From a virus: a stretch of DNA of 64,000 bases. Numbering within the stretch: position 1 is the stretch's first letter; every line of letters starts with the position of its first letter. The stretch spans positions 1-64,000 of the IMG/VR virus record IMGVR_UViG_3300044640_001517, one strand, 5' to 3'. This document shows, one piece after another, positions 7,826 to 15,922 of the stretch. The notes beneath the pieces are model-generated. The model had not been told where the DNA came from. It saw nothing but the letters and a program-made list of their open reading frames with translations, and searched no databases. The translations under genes and the position numbers were made by a program.

Positions 7826-8445
7826 TGTCAGTATATGACATCAAGATCAAATCTATTGACGGCGAAGAAGATATACTTGACAGACTTAAAGGCAAGGTTT
7901 GCCTGTTCACCAATATAGTGTCAAAGGCTGGCTACGAACCAAAGTGCAGCAAGCTGTGGTCTCACGCTAGAACAATGCGCCAGTTTTGGGAACTACAGCA
8001 ACTTCACGATCTGTTTGGTGACGACTTTAGTGTTGTTGGTCTCCCGTGTAATCAGTTTTACGGTATGGAGCCGCTCGACAATGAGCAGATTAGTCAGTTC
8101 ATCAAAGACACATATCCTTTTGTCACTTTTCCAATAACTGAAAAGATTGACGTAAACGGACCAGATGAACATCCAGTCTACACGTATCTAAAAGGCCCGC
8201 ACACTCGAAGGGCAGACGATAATCGCGCTGACAATAGCGACGCGGCTATAGCTGGTCAAAATCTTGCAAATCAGGCTATATCAAGAATACCAAGTAACTT
8301 TGAAAAGATCATTGTAAGTCGCGAAGGCCTACACGTCATGAGATTTAGGTTTACTAATTGGCCTATGGCCGACGAGTCGCTTATCAATGAAAGTGATCTA
8401 ACTATCAAAGACAGCATCAAAATGCTATTACCTGATACAAACTAG
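7825..8445 (+). CDS. Glutathione-peroxidase-fold protein lacking the catalytic Cys
   Basis: 206 residues, longer than the roughly 160-180 of bacterial glutathione peroxidases because of an insert (about 44-58) and a charged loop (124-150). The fold is clear from VYDIKIKSIDGEE, LPCNQFYGMEPL, FPITEKIDVNG, HPVYTYLKG and NFEKIIVSREG. The peroxidatic Cys/Sec position (NVASKCG in the family) is Ala35 in IVSKAGY, and the Trp of the catalytic tetrad is Ser157, whereas Gln77 and Asn158 are kept. Cys41 lies six residues on. Ordinary peroxidase chemistry therefore looks unlikely unless Cys41 substitutes. Start GTG 7825 overlaps the previous stop. Confidence 0.75.
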   Translation: MSVYDIKIKSIDGEEDILDRLKGKVCLFTNIVSKAGYEPKCSKLWSHARTMRQFWELQQLHDLFGDDFSVVGLPCNQFYGMEPLDNEQISQFIKDTYPFVTFPITEKIDVNGPDEHPVYTYLKGPHTRRADDNRADNSDAAIAGQNLANQAISRIPSNFEKIIVSREGLHVMRFRFTNWPMADESLINESDLTIKDSIKMLLPDTN

Positions 8446-8678
8446 TCTTCGCGTCGTGTGTGTATTTTGTTCTCAATCATAAGATGTTTGCTCCACGTGT
8501 TGATAGCATGAACAAGCCCAAGCTCTCTTGCAACATCAAATTCTTCTTGGATTAGCTTAATTTTTCCATCGGCAATATCGCACCAAGCGGTAGCAACAGC
8601 CTCAGCGCCAGTTTTTCCAATTGTTCGATACTTATCGTCAAGTTTGTTGAGTAGTGACAAATCGTTCCATTCACGCAT
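8442..8678 (-). CDS. Hypothetical protein, 78 residues
   Basis: Minus-strand gene whose stop overlaps the stop of the peroxidase-like gene by four bases. It is probably helical (KLDDKYRTIGKTGAEAVATAWCDIADGKIKLIQEEFD). No family is recognised and no ribosome-binding site is seen, so it could be leaderless; an AT-rich stretch lies directly upstream in the short divergent spacer to the ferritin-like gene. It is isolated on this strand between + strand operons, which lowers confidence. Confidence 0.5.
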   Translation of the reverse strand: MREWNDLSLLNKLDDKYRTIGKTGAEAVATAWCDIADGKIKLIQEEFDVARELGLVHAINTWSKHLMIENKIHTRRED

Positions 8679-8715
8679 ATAAATATCGTATACATGGATA
8701 CACGCTTTCCAGTGA

Positions 8716-8721
8716 TATTAT
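8716..8721 (+). promoter_or_regulatory. -10 box of a leaderless promoter
   Basis: TATTAT lies six bases before ATG 8728, so transcription would start at or next to the start codon. No ribosome-binding site is present upstream of this ATG. No good -35 box is seen at 17 bases. Leaderless mRNAs of this geometry are common in actinobacteria. Confidence 0.45.
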
Positions 8722-8727
8722 GAGCCT

Positions 8728-9837
8728 ATGACGGTCACAAAAGAAACGTATAAAGAGTTCATCGGCAGAGTAAGCTACGGTGATATTGAACCAATCATAA
8801 GCGCACCTGCAGTGGACTTCGACGCAGTTGATCGTGTCGTAAAAAATGATACCGATGTGATCTTTACTTGGGACTATTCACTCGCGCGACCACAATTGCG
8901 CAAGTTGTATGAGAAGGCAAAAAACAACCAGTGGAACGGTGAGACCGCACTTGACTGGAGTATTGACGTTGATGTAGAAAAGTCAGTTGTTGAAGACTAT
9001 GCCAACTTTGGCTCAAGCAGAGAGATGTCAGTATACGCCGGAAGTCCTGTAGAAAAGTGGGGCGATAAAGAATGGCTCGAGTTTGGTGTAAATAGTCGAA
9101 GGTGGCTGATCTCGCAATTCATACACGGCGAACAAGCCGCGTTGATGTGCTCTGCAAAGTTGACGCAGTCGTGCCCGTGGTACGACGGAAAACTCTACGC
9201 ATCAACGCAAGTGGTAGATGAGGCGCGCCACGTTGAGGTATTTGCTAAATATGGAAAAGAAAAACTTAATGGAGTTCTTCCGTTCAACTGGCATATTCAA
9301 AGTCTGGTAGATGACACGATCGCTGACAGCCGTTGGGACATGACGTACCTCGGAATGCAGATCATGGTTGAAGGACTAGGACTTGCGTCAATGGCGTACA
9401 CCCGTGAACTCACCAATGAACCTCTACTCAAACAACTACTTCGCAATGTTATGACAGACGAGGCTCGTCATATCTCGTTTGGCATTATCTCACTTAAAGA
9501 AATATATGCCGAGATGAGCGATACCGAGATCATGGAACGTCAGCAGTTCGCGTATGAGGCAAGCGTCAAGCTAGGCGAAAGAATGCTTCAGCAAGAGGTC
9601 TATGAGAAGATGGGAATAAAGACGCGTGATATCGCGCCGTATCTTCTTAAAGATCCAGCCCAGGCGTGGATCCGTAAGATGCTTGCCGCAAAGATCGTGC
9701 CAAACGTAAGCAAACTTGGACTACTTGATCGTAACGGCGGATGGCTTAGGAAGAAGTTTGAAGAGATGGGAACAATTGAGTTCGAACACCTTGGTGACTC
9801 TGAAGAAGAATTCTCGGAGTTTATCCACAGGTACTAA
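8728..9837 (+). CDS. Ferritin-like diiron oxygenase (R2/AurF-like)
   Basis: 369 residues with two ExxH metal motifs in DEARH: one in QVVDEARHVEVF (about 163-174) and one in MTDEARHISFG (about 247-257). Single Glu ligands are likely in FIHGEQAAL (about 133) and MVEGLGL (about 215). This two-Glu plus two-ExxH pattern is that of the ferritin-like diiron superfamily, which includes ribonucleotide reductase R2, R2-like oxidases and AurF-type N-oxygenases. The segment ETALDWSIDVD is a recurrent N-terminal part of actinobacterial relatives. It starts a new transcript (leaderless box at 8716) and is followed two bases later by a methyltransferase gene. It adds another O2-activating iron enzyme to the cluster; the substrate is unknown. 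Confidence 0.72.
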   Translation: MTVTKETYKEFIGRVSYGDIEPIISAPAVDFDAVDRVVKNDTDVIFTWDYSLARPQLRKLYEKAKNNQWNGETALDWSIDVDVEKSVVEDYANFGSSREMSVYAGSPVEKWGDKEWLEFGVNSRRWLISQFIHGEQAALMCSAKLTQSCPWYDGKLYASTQVVDEARHVEVFAKYGKEKLNGVLPFNWHIQSLVDDTIADSRWDMTYLGMQIMVEGLGLASMAYTRELTNEPLLKQLLRNVMTDEARHISFGIISLKEIYAEMSDTEIMERQQFAYEASVKLGERMLQQEVYEKMGIKTRDIAPYLLKDPAQAWIRKMLAAKIVPNVSKLGLLDRNGGWLRKKFEEMGTIEFEHLGDSEEEFSEFIHRY

Positions 9838-9839
9838 TC

Positions 9840-10493
9840 ATGAAACATCCCAATGACTTTGGACTTCAAGACGTCTATTCATACGAAACATCTGACGATC
9901 TGCGCAACTACTATAATGATTGGGCGCATGCGTATGATGACTTTGTGACGCAGACCGGGTACATACTTCCCGACAAACTTGCGGATTTCATAGCAGAAAA
10001 TGTGCAAGAGCACGAAACAATGAATGTGCTTGATATTGGTTGTGGGACTGGCGTGCTTGGAAAAGCAATAGGCGACGTGCTGCCTAATCTAGTAATTGAC
10101 GGCATTGATATATCAAGTTCAATGCTGGAGATTGCAAGACAAGCAGAAAGCACAACCGGAAACAAGTACTACACAACTTTATACGAAGCTGATGTAACTC
10201 AGAGTATTCCGTGTCTTAAAGATAACTACGGCCTATTAGTAAGTACAGGCACGTTTACTCCAGGGCATCTTGACTGCGATCACCTGTTTTCATTTATTCC
10301 TTGTCTTAAACAGTACGGCGCTGCGTTTGTGAGTGTCAATAAACAACATTATATAGAAATGAACTTTGCCGAAAAAATAGATCAAGCGCAGAGTAGTGGT
10401 GTTATTGCTGGTTTTGCGTACAGAGAAGTCGAAGCATGGGCTAACGAAAACTACAGCATGAAGGCGATGTTGTTGTTTTTTGTTAAGATGTAG
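9840..10493 (+). CDS. Class I SAM-dependent methyltransferase
   Basis: 217 residues with canonical motif I VLDIGCGTGVLGKAI (about 62-76), acidic loop DGIDISSSMLEIARQ (about 85-99), and YGLLVSTGTFTPGH as the post-IV strand. Architecture is that of the Methyltransf_11/25 group acting on small molecules. It directly follows the diiron gene, so the two probably act in one pathway. The opening segment (ETSDDLRNYYNDWAHAYDDFV) is typical of this group. The substrate is not readable. Confidence 0.8.
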   Translation: MKHPNDFGLQDVYSYETSDDLRNYYNDWAHAYDDFVTQTGYILPDKLADFIAENVQEHETMNVLDIGCGTGVLGKAIGDVLPNLVIDGIDISSSMLEIARQAESTTGNKYYTTLYEADVTQSIPCLKDNYGLLVSTGTFTPGHLDCDHLFSFIPCLKQYGAAFVSVNKQHYIEMNFAEKIDQAQSSGVIAGFAYREVEAWANENYSMKAMLLFFVKM

Positions 10494-10497
10494 ACAG

Positions 10498-11406
10498 ATG
10501 GAACCTGTCGATCTTGGCGGCGGAGTTTTGCTGTTTAGACGAGTTATCAAGATAGACCAAGATTTTTTGATTCCATATCTTGCGGATCTACATGAAAAAG
10601 CTGTCAGTGAAGACTTTACAGTAATCAAGGATGATGACGGCAAAGAACTGTACGCAATAAACAGATCCGGTCATCGCTATAATGTCGCGGATATCTATAG
10701 GGTAAATCGCATCATGGGATTTGCCACAGACGATGAAAACAGTAAACAACATAGATTTTTTAGTTCTTGCGAAGACGCAATCTACGCGTGCTTGCTGAGA
10801 TATATAGAAAGATTTCCTATGATACTGCCTTCGCTATGGTGGAGAACTCAGGGGCATGTTGTTGCGTACCGTGCAGGAAGCGACATGGGTCTTCATTCAG
10901 ACAATGACGTCAACTACCAACCAAATGCTGCACCTGATATGCAGGTTGCAACAAGACACGTGCTTGGTGCAATCATGTATCTAAATGACTCTGTTGACAT
11001 AAAAGATCAAATAGGCAAGTACGAATACACAGGCGGTGAGTTGGCATTTCAGTACTTAAACATAAAGTATAAGCCTAAGTCAGGTGACATCATTATGTTT
11101 CCGTCTAACTACATGGGTACGCATAGGGTAGAACCGTGCAGCGGTAATTCTCGATATGCGTATATAGCTTACTTTTCTCATGGATCACCTGATGAAAAGC
11201 GCGGGATCGGTCCAATGAATAGATCTACCAAGATACAGTCTGCCCAGGTTTGGATGCCAGAGGTGTTTGACGACTATGCAAAGTACATAGAAAAAAAGTA
11301 CGGAGATGATCTTGTAAATCACCCGCTTCTTACACTTCCTCTGAGTAGAATAAATAACAGCACTGGAACAATAGAAGAAGCGCTGGCCGAAAGAAACAAA
11401 GAATGA
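10498..11406 (+). CDS. P4H-like Fe(II)/2OG oxygenase, paralogue group A
   Basis: 302 residues from ATG 10498; an in-frame start at 10480 would overlap the methyltransferase gene. Iron ligands are H133 and D135 (GLHSDND) and H199 (GTHRVEP), with R209 for 2OG. Group A proteins share an N-terminal half (LGGGVLLFRR, a DDDGKELYAINRSG strand-turn, and a CLLRYIERFP...WWR..GH stretch) and then the oxygenase core YTGGELAFQYLNIKYKPKSGDIIMFPSNY. The C-terminal 65 residues extend beyond the core. Its stop overlaps the next group A gene as ATGA, suggesting tandem duplication. Confidence 0.82.
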   Translation: MEPVDLGGGVLLFRRVIKIDQDFLIPYLADLHEKAVSEDFTVIKDDDGKELYAINRSGHRYNVADIYRVNRIMGFATDDENSKQHRFFSSCEDAIYACLLRYIERFPMILPSLWWRTQGHVVAYRAGSDMGLHSDNDVNYQPNAAPDMQVATRHVLGAIMYLNDSVDIKDQIGKYEYTGGELAFQYLNIKYKPKSGDIIMFPSNYMGTHRVEPCSGNSRYAYIAYFSHGSPDEKRGIGPMNRSTKIQSAQVWMPEVFDDYAKYIEKKYGDDLVNHPLLTLPLSRINNSTGTIEEALAERNKE

Positions 11407-12266
11407 TATACAACGACGTGGACGCAGAACATCTAGGTGGCGGTATTATCGTTTTCCGCCGTGCAGTATCTTTTGACTCTCAATGGGCTGTTGAATTCGC
11501 TGAACAACAGATAAGTACAGAACGCGCTGAGATGTACACATCTACGATTGATCCTGAGACCGGCAATCCTGCGTACCTAAATAAAAGTGGATATGTGTTT
11601 GACGCGCGGGGGGTTGAAGAGATGCCTCGTCGCGGTTCGCAGATTCATAGAATTGATAGACAGGATGTCTTAGAATTTCTTGATTTTATTGAAGAATCAA
11701 AAGACAAGTATCTTCTAAAGTACTTTGTTAGGTTTCCTTTGGCGTACAAGAATGTTTGGTGGAAGGTAAAAGGACATCTGGTAAGTTACTCTGTGGAACA
11801 CGGTGGTAAGTTTCTCGGACCTCACTCGGACACAAGCGCCGACTACGCATATGGAATGCCTGAACCTGTAGATCAACTTGCAACACGAAACACAATCTCT
11901 TGCGTCGTGTACTTAAATGAAGACTTCATCGGTGGTCATCACTACTTCAACTATCTTGACATTGACTATGTTCCGCAGACAGGTGACATCTTGATGTTTC
12001 CATCTAACTATATTGCTGCGCATGAGGTGACCCCAGTTGTGTCGGGAAGTAGATATAGCTATCTCGGCTGGTATGCGCACGGGACTGCAAATCCAGTTGT
12101 CAATGAGCATGTTGTCGATCCAGCTTTGCAACCTGACCTGGCGAGAAAAGCCACCAACGTGTATATGCCGTCATTACGACAAGACCTAAAAGACTACCTC
12201 GATAAGATTGGTATCGACAAGTCTTCACATATTTACCAATTAGTAAGAAGCATGCACTCAACATGA
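11403..12266 (+). CDS. P4H-like Fe(II)/2OG oxygenase, paralogue group A
   Basis: 287 residues. H141 and D143 (GPHSDT), H207 (AAHEVTP) and R217 (SGSRYSY) form the metal and 2OG site. The N-terminal half repeats the group A pattern (LGGGIIVFRR, PETGNPAYLNKSG, YFVRFPLAYKNVWWKVKGH). YLNEDFIGGHHYFNYLDIDYVPQTGDILMFPSNY is the core; GGHH replaces the GGEL of its paralogue. It is translationally coupled to both neighbours by four-base overlaps. It is expected to be active; specificity may differ because the loop following the first His differs (TSADYAYG). Confidence 0.82.
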   Translation: MIYNDVDAEHLGGGIIVFRRAVSFDSQWAVEFAEQQISTERAEMYTSTIDPETGNPAYLNKSGYVFDARGVEEMPRRGSQIHRIDRQDVLEFLDFIEESKDKYLLKYFVRFPLAYKNVWWKVKGHLVSYSVEHGGKFLGPHSDTSADYAYGMPEPVDQLATRNTISCVVYLNEDFIGGHHYFNYLDIDYVPQTGDILMFPSNYIAAHEVTPVVSGSRYSYLGWYAHGTANPVVNEHVVDPALQPDLARKATNVYMPSLRQDLKDYLDKIGIDKSSHIYQLVRSMHST

Positions 12267-13006
12267 TAGTTACACACATGGGCAACGGAATAGTTAAGTT
12301 TGAAGACGCGCTTGCCATTGACAAAGAATATATGTCTGGGTTCTTTTCACGGCTCAATGGAGTTGATGTAAACTACGGCCAGATAATCGACGAAGAGCAC
12401 GTCCGCACTGAAGGCCAATACAAACTAAATCGTGAAGAGGTGAGTAAAGCACCTGTTCGATTCACTGATCTCTACAAATTGCAAGCCGCAGAAGACGTTG
12501 ACTTTATCTCAAAGATGCGAGACGCGATCCACGACTGCGTTCGTGCATATGCGCGCATCTTTCCAGTAGTAGCCGAGTGTATCCGCTGGGGCACGCATGG
12601 CTATGTAATTAGATACGAAAATGGCCAGTCAATTGGACCGCACTCAGACTGCAACATTGCGTACGAAGATGATGGAGTAACACCAATCAACACGTTTCCA
12701 ATGCAAAACATATTGACATGTGGTTTGTTTCTAAATGATGACTTTAGTGGCGGAGATCTTCACTTTCGTCCGTGGGCCATTACGGTAAAGCCAAAACCTG
12801 GAACAATTGTTATCTACCCATCTTCATATCTTGGCTGTCATGAAGTGTCTCCGGTAACTGACGGACAGAGACATGCATATCTTATGTGGTACGGACATGG
12901 TCCTATAGGTGGAATGAGTCATCGACCAGCAGACGATCTAAAAGATGTTGTCTCAAACCCTCAGCAGAAGTTTATACCTGTGGGACGGATTGAGTTGTAT
13001 GAGTAG
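12263..13006 (+). CDS. P4H-like Fe(II)/2OG oxygenase, short group A member
   Basis: 247 residues, the shortest group A paralogue. H127 and D129 (GPHSDC), H193 (GCHEVSP) and R203 (DGQRHAY) are intact. It keeps the ARIFPVVAECIRWGTHGYVIRYE stretch and the FLNDDFSGGDLHFRP core but lacks much of the N-terminal strand-turn and the C-terminal extension. Its 3' end overlaps the minus-strand oxygenase gene by 35 bases in tail-to-tail orientation, with no terminator between. It is the last gene of the 8728-13006 operon. Confidence 0.82.
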   Translation: MIVTHMGNGIVKFEDALAIDKEYMSGFFSRLNGVDVNYGQIIDEEHVRTEGQYKLNREEVSKAPVRFTDLYKLQAAEDVDFISKMRDAIHDCVRAYARIFPVVAECIRWGTHGYVIRYENGQSIGPHSDCNIAYEDDGVTPINTFPMQNILTCGLFLNDDFSGGDLHFRPWAITVKPKPGTIVIYPSSYLGCHEVSPVTDGQRHAYLMWYGHGPIGGMSHRPADDLKDVVSNPQQKFIPVGRIELYE

Positions 13007-14018
13007 TTCCATACTGCGTCACGCATCTATTCTGAAATACTGGATTTGACCCAAGTTCTAAACCTTCTGTTGGTTTAGACCAGATCGAGTACTGAGACTT
13101 GCAATAACGTTCGTAGTCATCGTAGATATTGTCAAACCACACCGGGGCGCACCAGTCGCGACTTTCTGAACTTTCAACTATACGAATGTTTGCTTCGTAG
13201 TCTTCTCCGCCTTGACCAAAGAATGTTAGGTATGCGTATCTAGTTCCACCATGCATCTGTGTAACTCCATGACTGCAGATGTAGTTTGTTGGGAAAAAGA
13301 TAATGTCGCCTTTCTTAGGCTTGTACTCAACATTTATATATGGAAACTTTAGACTTCCTCCGCAAAAGTTTTCACCGTTGAGCTCTTCCGGAGTGTCAAC
13401 ACAATCATTAAAATACGCAAGCGCGCCGGCAGTCTGCCGTGAGGCAACCATGCCTTTTGGCATGTATCGAACTCCGCCTGTAACTTTGTAGTTGGTGTCA
13501 TTGTCTTGGTGCCAGCCAAGCATACCGCTTCCTTCATATCGAAGAACATGACCACGCGTTCTCCACCACAGACTTCCAACGACGAGTGGAAACATATCAA
13601 CATAGCGAATTAAGCACTTATATATTGCGTCCTCAAGCGCAACAAAGTAGTCAACCATCTTTTGCGGTGTATGCGGTTGATCTACGGGCGCAAGCAATCT
13701 TGTCGGTGCATTTGGCACATCTTCAAGTCGATATCTAAATCCATCTTCGTTGATGCCGTATTCAACGCCGTCTTCGCCTATGATGTACTTCCAGCGCTCA
13801 CTTGCGACCTCAGCGACCCGCGCGTCAATGTGGTCAAGCGCAAACTTTTCTACACTAAACGCATTCTTGAAAACAATAAGTCCGTTGCCCAGATCTTCAT
13901 ATTCAAGATTTGATATCTCAATAATTGCGCTATCATCAATTACAGGGGTAGAAGGAAGTACCGGCACCTTCATAAACTCAAGGTGCTCTTCTGGTGTTCT
14001 TCTCATTTCGCTATTCAT
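12972..14018 (-). CDS. P4H-like Fe(II)/2OG oxygenase, paralogue group A, minus strand
   Basis: 348 residues from ATG 14018, which sits three codons before the stop of the upstream gene (eight-base overlap); the longer frame from 14081 would overlap by 71 bases. Ligands are H170 and D172 (GWHQDND), H250 (CSHGVTQ) and R260. Group A features are strong: GEDGVEYGINEDGFRYRLEDVP, AIYKCLIRYVDMFPL, WWRTRGHVLRYEG. Closest visible relative is the next gene (14011-15063), with which it shares the NDCxDxPEELNGEN insert, so these two are a recent duplicate pair. Confidence 0.82.
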   Translation of the reverse strand: MNSEMRRTPEEHLEFMKVPVLPSTPVIDDSAIIEISNLEYEDLGNGLIVFKNAFSVEKFALDHIDARVAEVASERWKYIIGEDGVEYGINEDGFRYRLEDVPNAPTRLLAPVDQPHTPQKMVDYFVALEDAIYKCLIRYVDMFPLVVGSLWWRTRGHVLRYEGSGMLGWHQDNDTNYKVTGGVRYMPKGMVASRQTAGALAYFNDCVDTPEELNGENFCGGSLKFPYINVEYKPKKGDIIFFPTNYICSHGVTQMHGGTRYAYLTFFGQGGEDYEANIRIVESSESRDWCAPVWFDNIYDDYERYCKSQYSIWSKPTEGLELGSNPVFQNRCVTQYGTTHTTQSVPQV

Positions 14019-15063
14019 CGAATTTAAGATACTTTGGGTCGATTCTTCCGCGGAGTTTGTTGATCTCGATTCCGTTTTCATAGTAGTACGGAATCTTTAG
14101 TCCTTCATCTCCTTCAAGTGCTCTATTCTGGAACACGGGATTTGGCTTTCTGTTTAGCTCATCTTCAGTCTTGCCAAACTCTTCTGTTATGCAGTACTTT
14201 GTGTAGTCATCATACAAGTTATCAATCCAATGCGCAGGTGACCAGCCTTTGCATTCGTGCGGTTCTACGATGCTAACGTTGTACTCTTCGTGACTACTTC
14301 CCTGCGAAAAGAATTCTAGGTAGCAATACCTGTTGCCCGCGATGACCCTGCGTACTCCGTGAGTTGCCACGTAGTTTGTAGGAAAGATGACGACGTCGCC
14401 AGCTTTAGGCTTTACCTCAATGTTTAGATATGGAAAGAATAATTCTCCACCTAGGTAGTTTTCGCCGTTAAGATCCTCTGGACTATCAGCGCAGTCATTT
14501 ATATAGACAAGCGCAGCGACAACCTGTCGCATCTGTGACTGCCCGTATGGCACATACCTACGTCCGCCAGTTGCGCGGTAGTTTGCGTCATTGTCATTAT
14601 GAATACCTAAAAAGTCTCCAGGCGCGTACCGAATAACATGTCCGCGTTCACGCCACCAGATTGTGCCGAGCACGAGAGGAAAATCGTGGATATACTTGAT
14701 TAGACACTTATAGATCTGATCTTCATAGTGATTAAAGACGTCAATCGCCCAATTTTCAGTGTTGGCATTTACGGGTTCAAGAACACGAACTGGCACTTCT
14801 TCTAGATGCTTCATTGAAAACTTGTTGCCATCTTCGTTTATTGCATACTTATTTCCGTCAGCGTCAACATCGTATTTCCAGCGCTGCTCAGTTGCCCGTT
14901 GTGCATTCTCATCGATCCACGGTATGATCTTTTCTTTTTGCGTATCTACGGCATTAGAATACTGAACCACCGCTCCACCAAGATAGGTAGGTTGAATGGC
15001 GAGTATCTCTTCAATTTCTTTTCTACCGATCTTCGGAGTAGATCCATCGAAGATGTTACGCAT
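14011..15063 (-). CDS. P4H-like Fe(II)/2OG oxygenase, paralogue group A, minus strand
   Basis: 350 residues. H155 and D157 (GIHNDND), H235 (ATHGVRR) and R245 form the active site. It has the group A N-terminal half (DADGNKYAINEDGNKF, QIYKCLIKYIHDFPL, WWRERGHVIRYA) and the NDCADSPEDLNGEN insert shared with its downstream duplicate. It leads a two-gene minus-strand unit from a divergent spacer of 39 bases, with a TAAAAT box seven bases before its ATG and no ribosome-binding site, which suggests a leaderless mRNA. The substrate is unknown. Confidence 0.82.
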   Translation of the reverse strand: MRNIFDGSTPKIGRKEIEEILAIQPTYLGGAVVQYSNAVDTQKEKIIPWIDENAQRATEQRWKYDVDADGNKYAINEDGNKFSMKHLEEVPVRVLEPVNANTENWAIDVFNHYEDQIYKCLIKYIHDFPLVLGTIWWRERGHVIRYAPGDFLGIHNDNDANYRATGGRRYVPYGQSQMRQVVAALVYINDCADSPEDLNGENYLGGELFFPYLNIEVKPKAGDVVIFPTNYVATHGVRRVIAGNRYCYLEFFSQGSSHEEYNVSIVEPHECKGWSPAHWIDNLYDDYTKYCITEEFGKTEDELNRKPNPVFQNRALEGDEGLKIPYYYENGIEINKLRGRIDPKYLKFDE

Positions 15064-15070
15064 ATGTCAG

Positions 15071-15078
15071 ATTTTATA
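15071..15078 (-). promoter_or_regulatory. -10 box of a leaderless promoter (divergent pair)
   Basis: On the minus strand TATAAAAT ends seven bases before ATG 15063. No ribosome-binding site is present. It lies back to back with the + strand box at 15091-15096, giving a compact divergent promoter. Confidence 0.45.
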
Positions 15079-15090
15079 CTGGTTGCAGGA

Positions 15091-15096
15091 TAAAAT
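15091..15096 (+). promoter_or_regulatory. -10 box of a leaderless promoter (divergent pair)
   Basis: TAAAAT lies six bases before ATG 15103, the same spacing as TATTAT before ATG 8728. No ribosome-binding site precedes the ATG, so this box also decides the start over the in-frame GTG at 15097. Confidence 0.45.
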
Positions 15097-15102
15097 GTGT
15101 TA

Positions 15103-15921
15103 ATGGCCGAAAATGAAAATCCAAACACCACGCAGATAGTTATTCCTGCTGAGACCTTAAGCAGCTGGAATTTGTTTATTGGAGTTCCGTGCTACGACAG
15201 TTCAGTGACAGAACCATTTATGATGTCACTGATCCGCACAATGCTGCACTTTGAGAAGATCGGCGTGCGGCTAACAATAAGTACATTGGCTGATTCACTG
15301 ATCTCTAGATCTAGAAACATGCTTCTTGCCAAGTTTATGGCAGACCCCGTATACACGCACTTTATGTTTATTGACTCAGATATTGGTTTTGCTCCAGAGT
15401 CAGTACTAAAACTTCTATGGCACGACAAAGAAGTTATCGCCGCAGCGTATCCAGTAAAAGAGATCAACTGGAAAAAGATTGAAGAACTAGTGTCAGACGG
15501 AATGCCGATCCAAGAAGCGGCAAAGAACTCGGCGCGCTTTGCGTTTAGCGCGATTCAACCAGGCCAAACCTCTGTTGAAGTCTCTAACGGAGCACTTGCA
15601 GCATATGATCTTGGCACTGGATTTATGATGATCAAGCGTGAGACTGTTGAAAAGATGATCGAGGCTCATCCAGAGCTCAAGTACGACGATGACACAGGCG
15701 GACTCAACGAGAAAGAAAAAGAGTTTGCGTATAACTTCTTCAATCCACATATTGACTCACGGTCACGGTACTTATCAGAGGACTACGCGTTTTGTCGATA
15801 TTGGCAGCAACTTGGTGGAAAGACGTGGCTTGATCCCGACATCGATCTGACGCATGTCGGCAGATTTAGATACACCGGCAGCGCGCGAGCATACATCGAC
15901 ACTCTTATCGTAAAAGAATAA
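15103..15921 (+). CDS. GT-A fold glycosyltransferase-like protein
   Basis: 272 residues from ATG 15103. The N-terminal half is a nucleotide-sugar-binding GT-A domain: SLIRTMLHFEKIGVRL, DSLISRSRNMLLAKF, and the metal-binding DSD in HFMFIDSDIGFAPES (about 86-100), followed by AAYPVKE. LGTGFMMIKRE (about 166-176) and SEDYAFCRYWQQLGGKTWLDPDI (about 222-244) are typical acceptor-side segments. Similar proteins are common in large environmental phages. It forms an operon with the next glycosyltransferase (one base apart). Acceptor and sugar cannot be read; a virion protein acceptor is an attractive idea given the fibre genes. Confidence 0.75.
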   Translation: MAENENPNTTQIVIPAETLSSWNLFIGVPCYDSSVTEPFMMSLIRTMLHFEKIGVRLTISTLADSLISRSRNMLLAKFMADPVYTHFMFIDSDIGFAPESVLKLLWHDKEVIAAAYPVKEINWKKIEELVSDGMPIQEAAKNSARFAFSAIQPGQTSVEVSNGALAAYDLGTGFMMIKRETVEKMIEAHPELKYDDDTGGLNEKEKEFAYNFFNPHIDSRSRYLSEDYAFCRYWQQLGGKTWLDPDIDLTHVGRFRYTGSARAYIDTLIVKE

Positions 15922-15922
15922 G

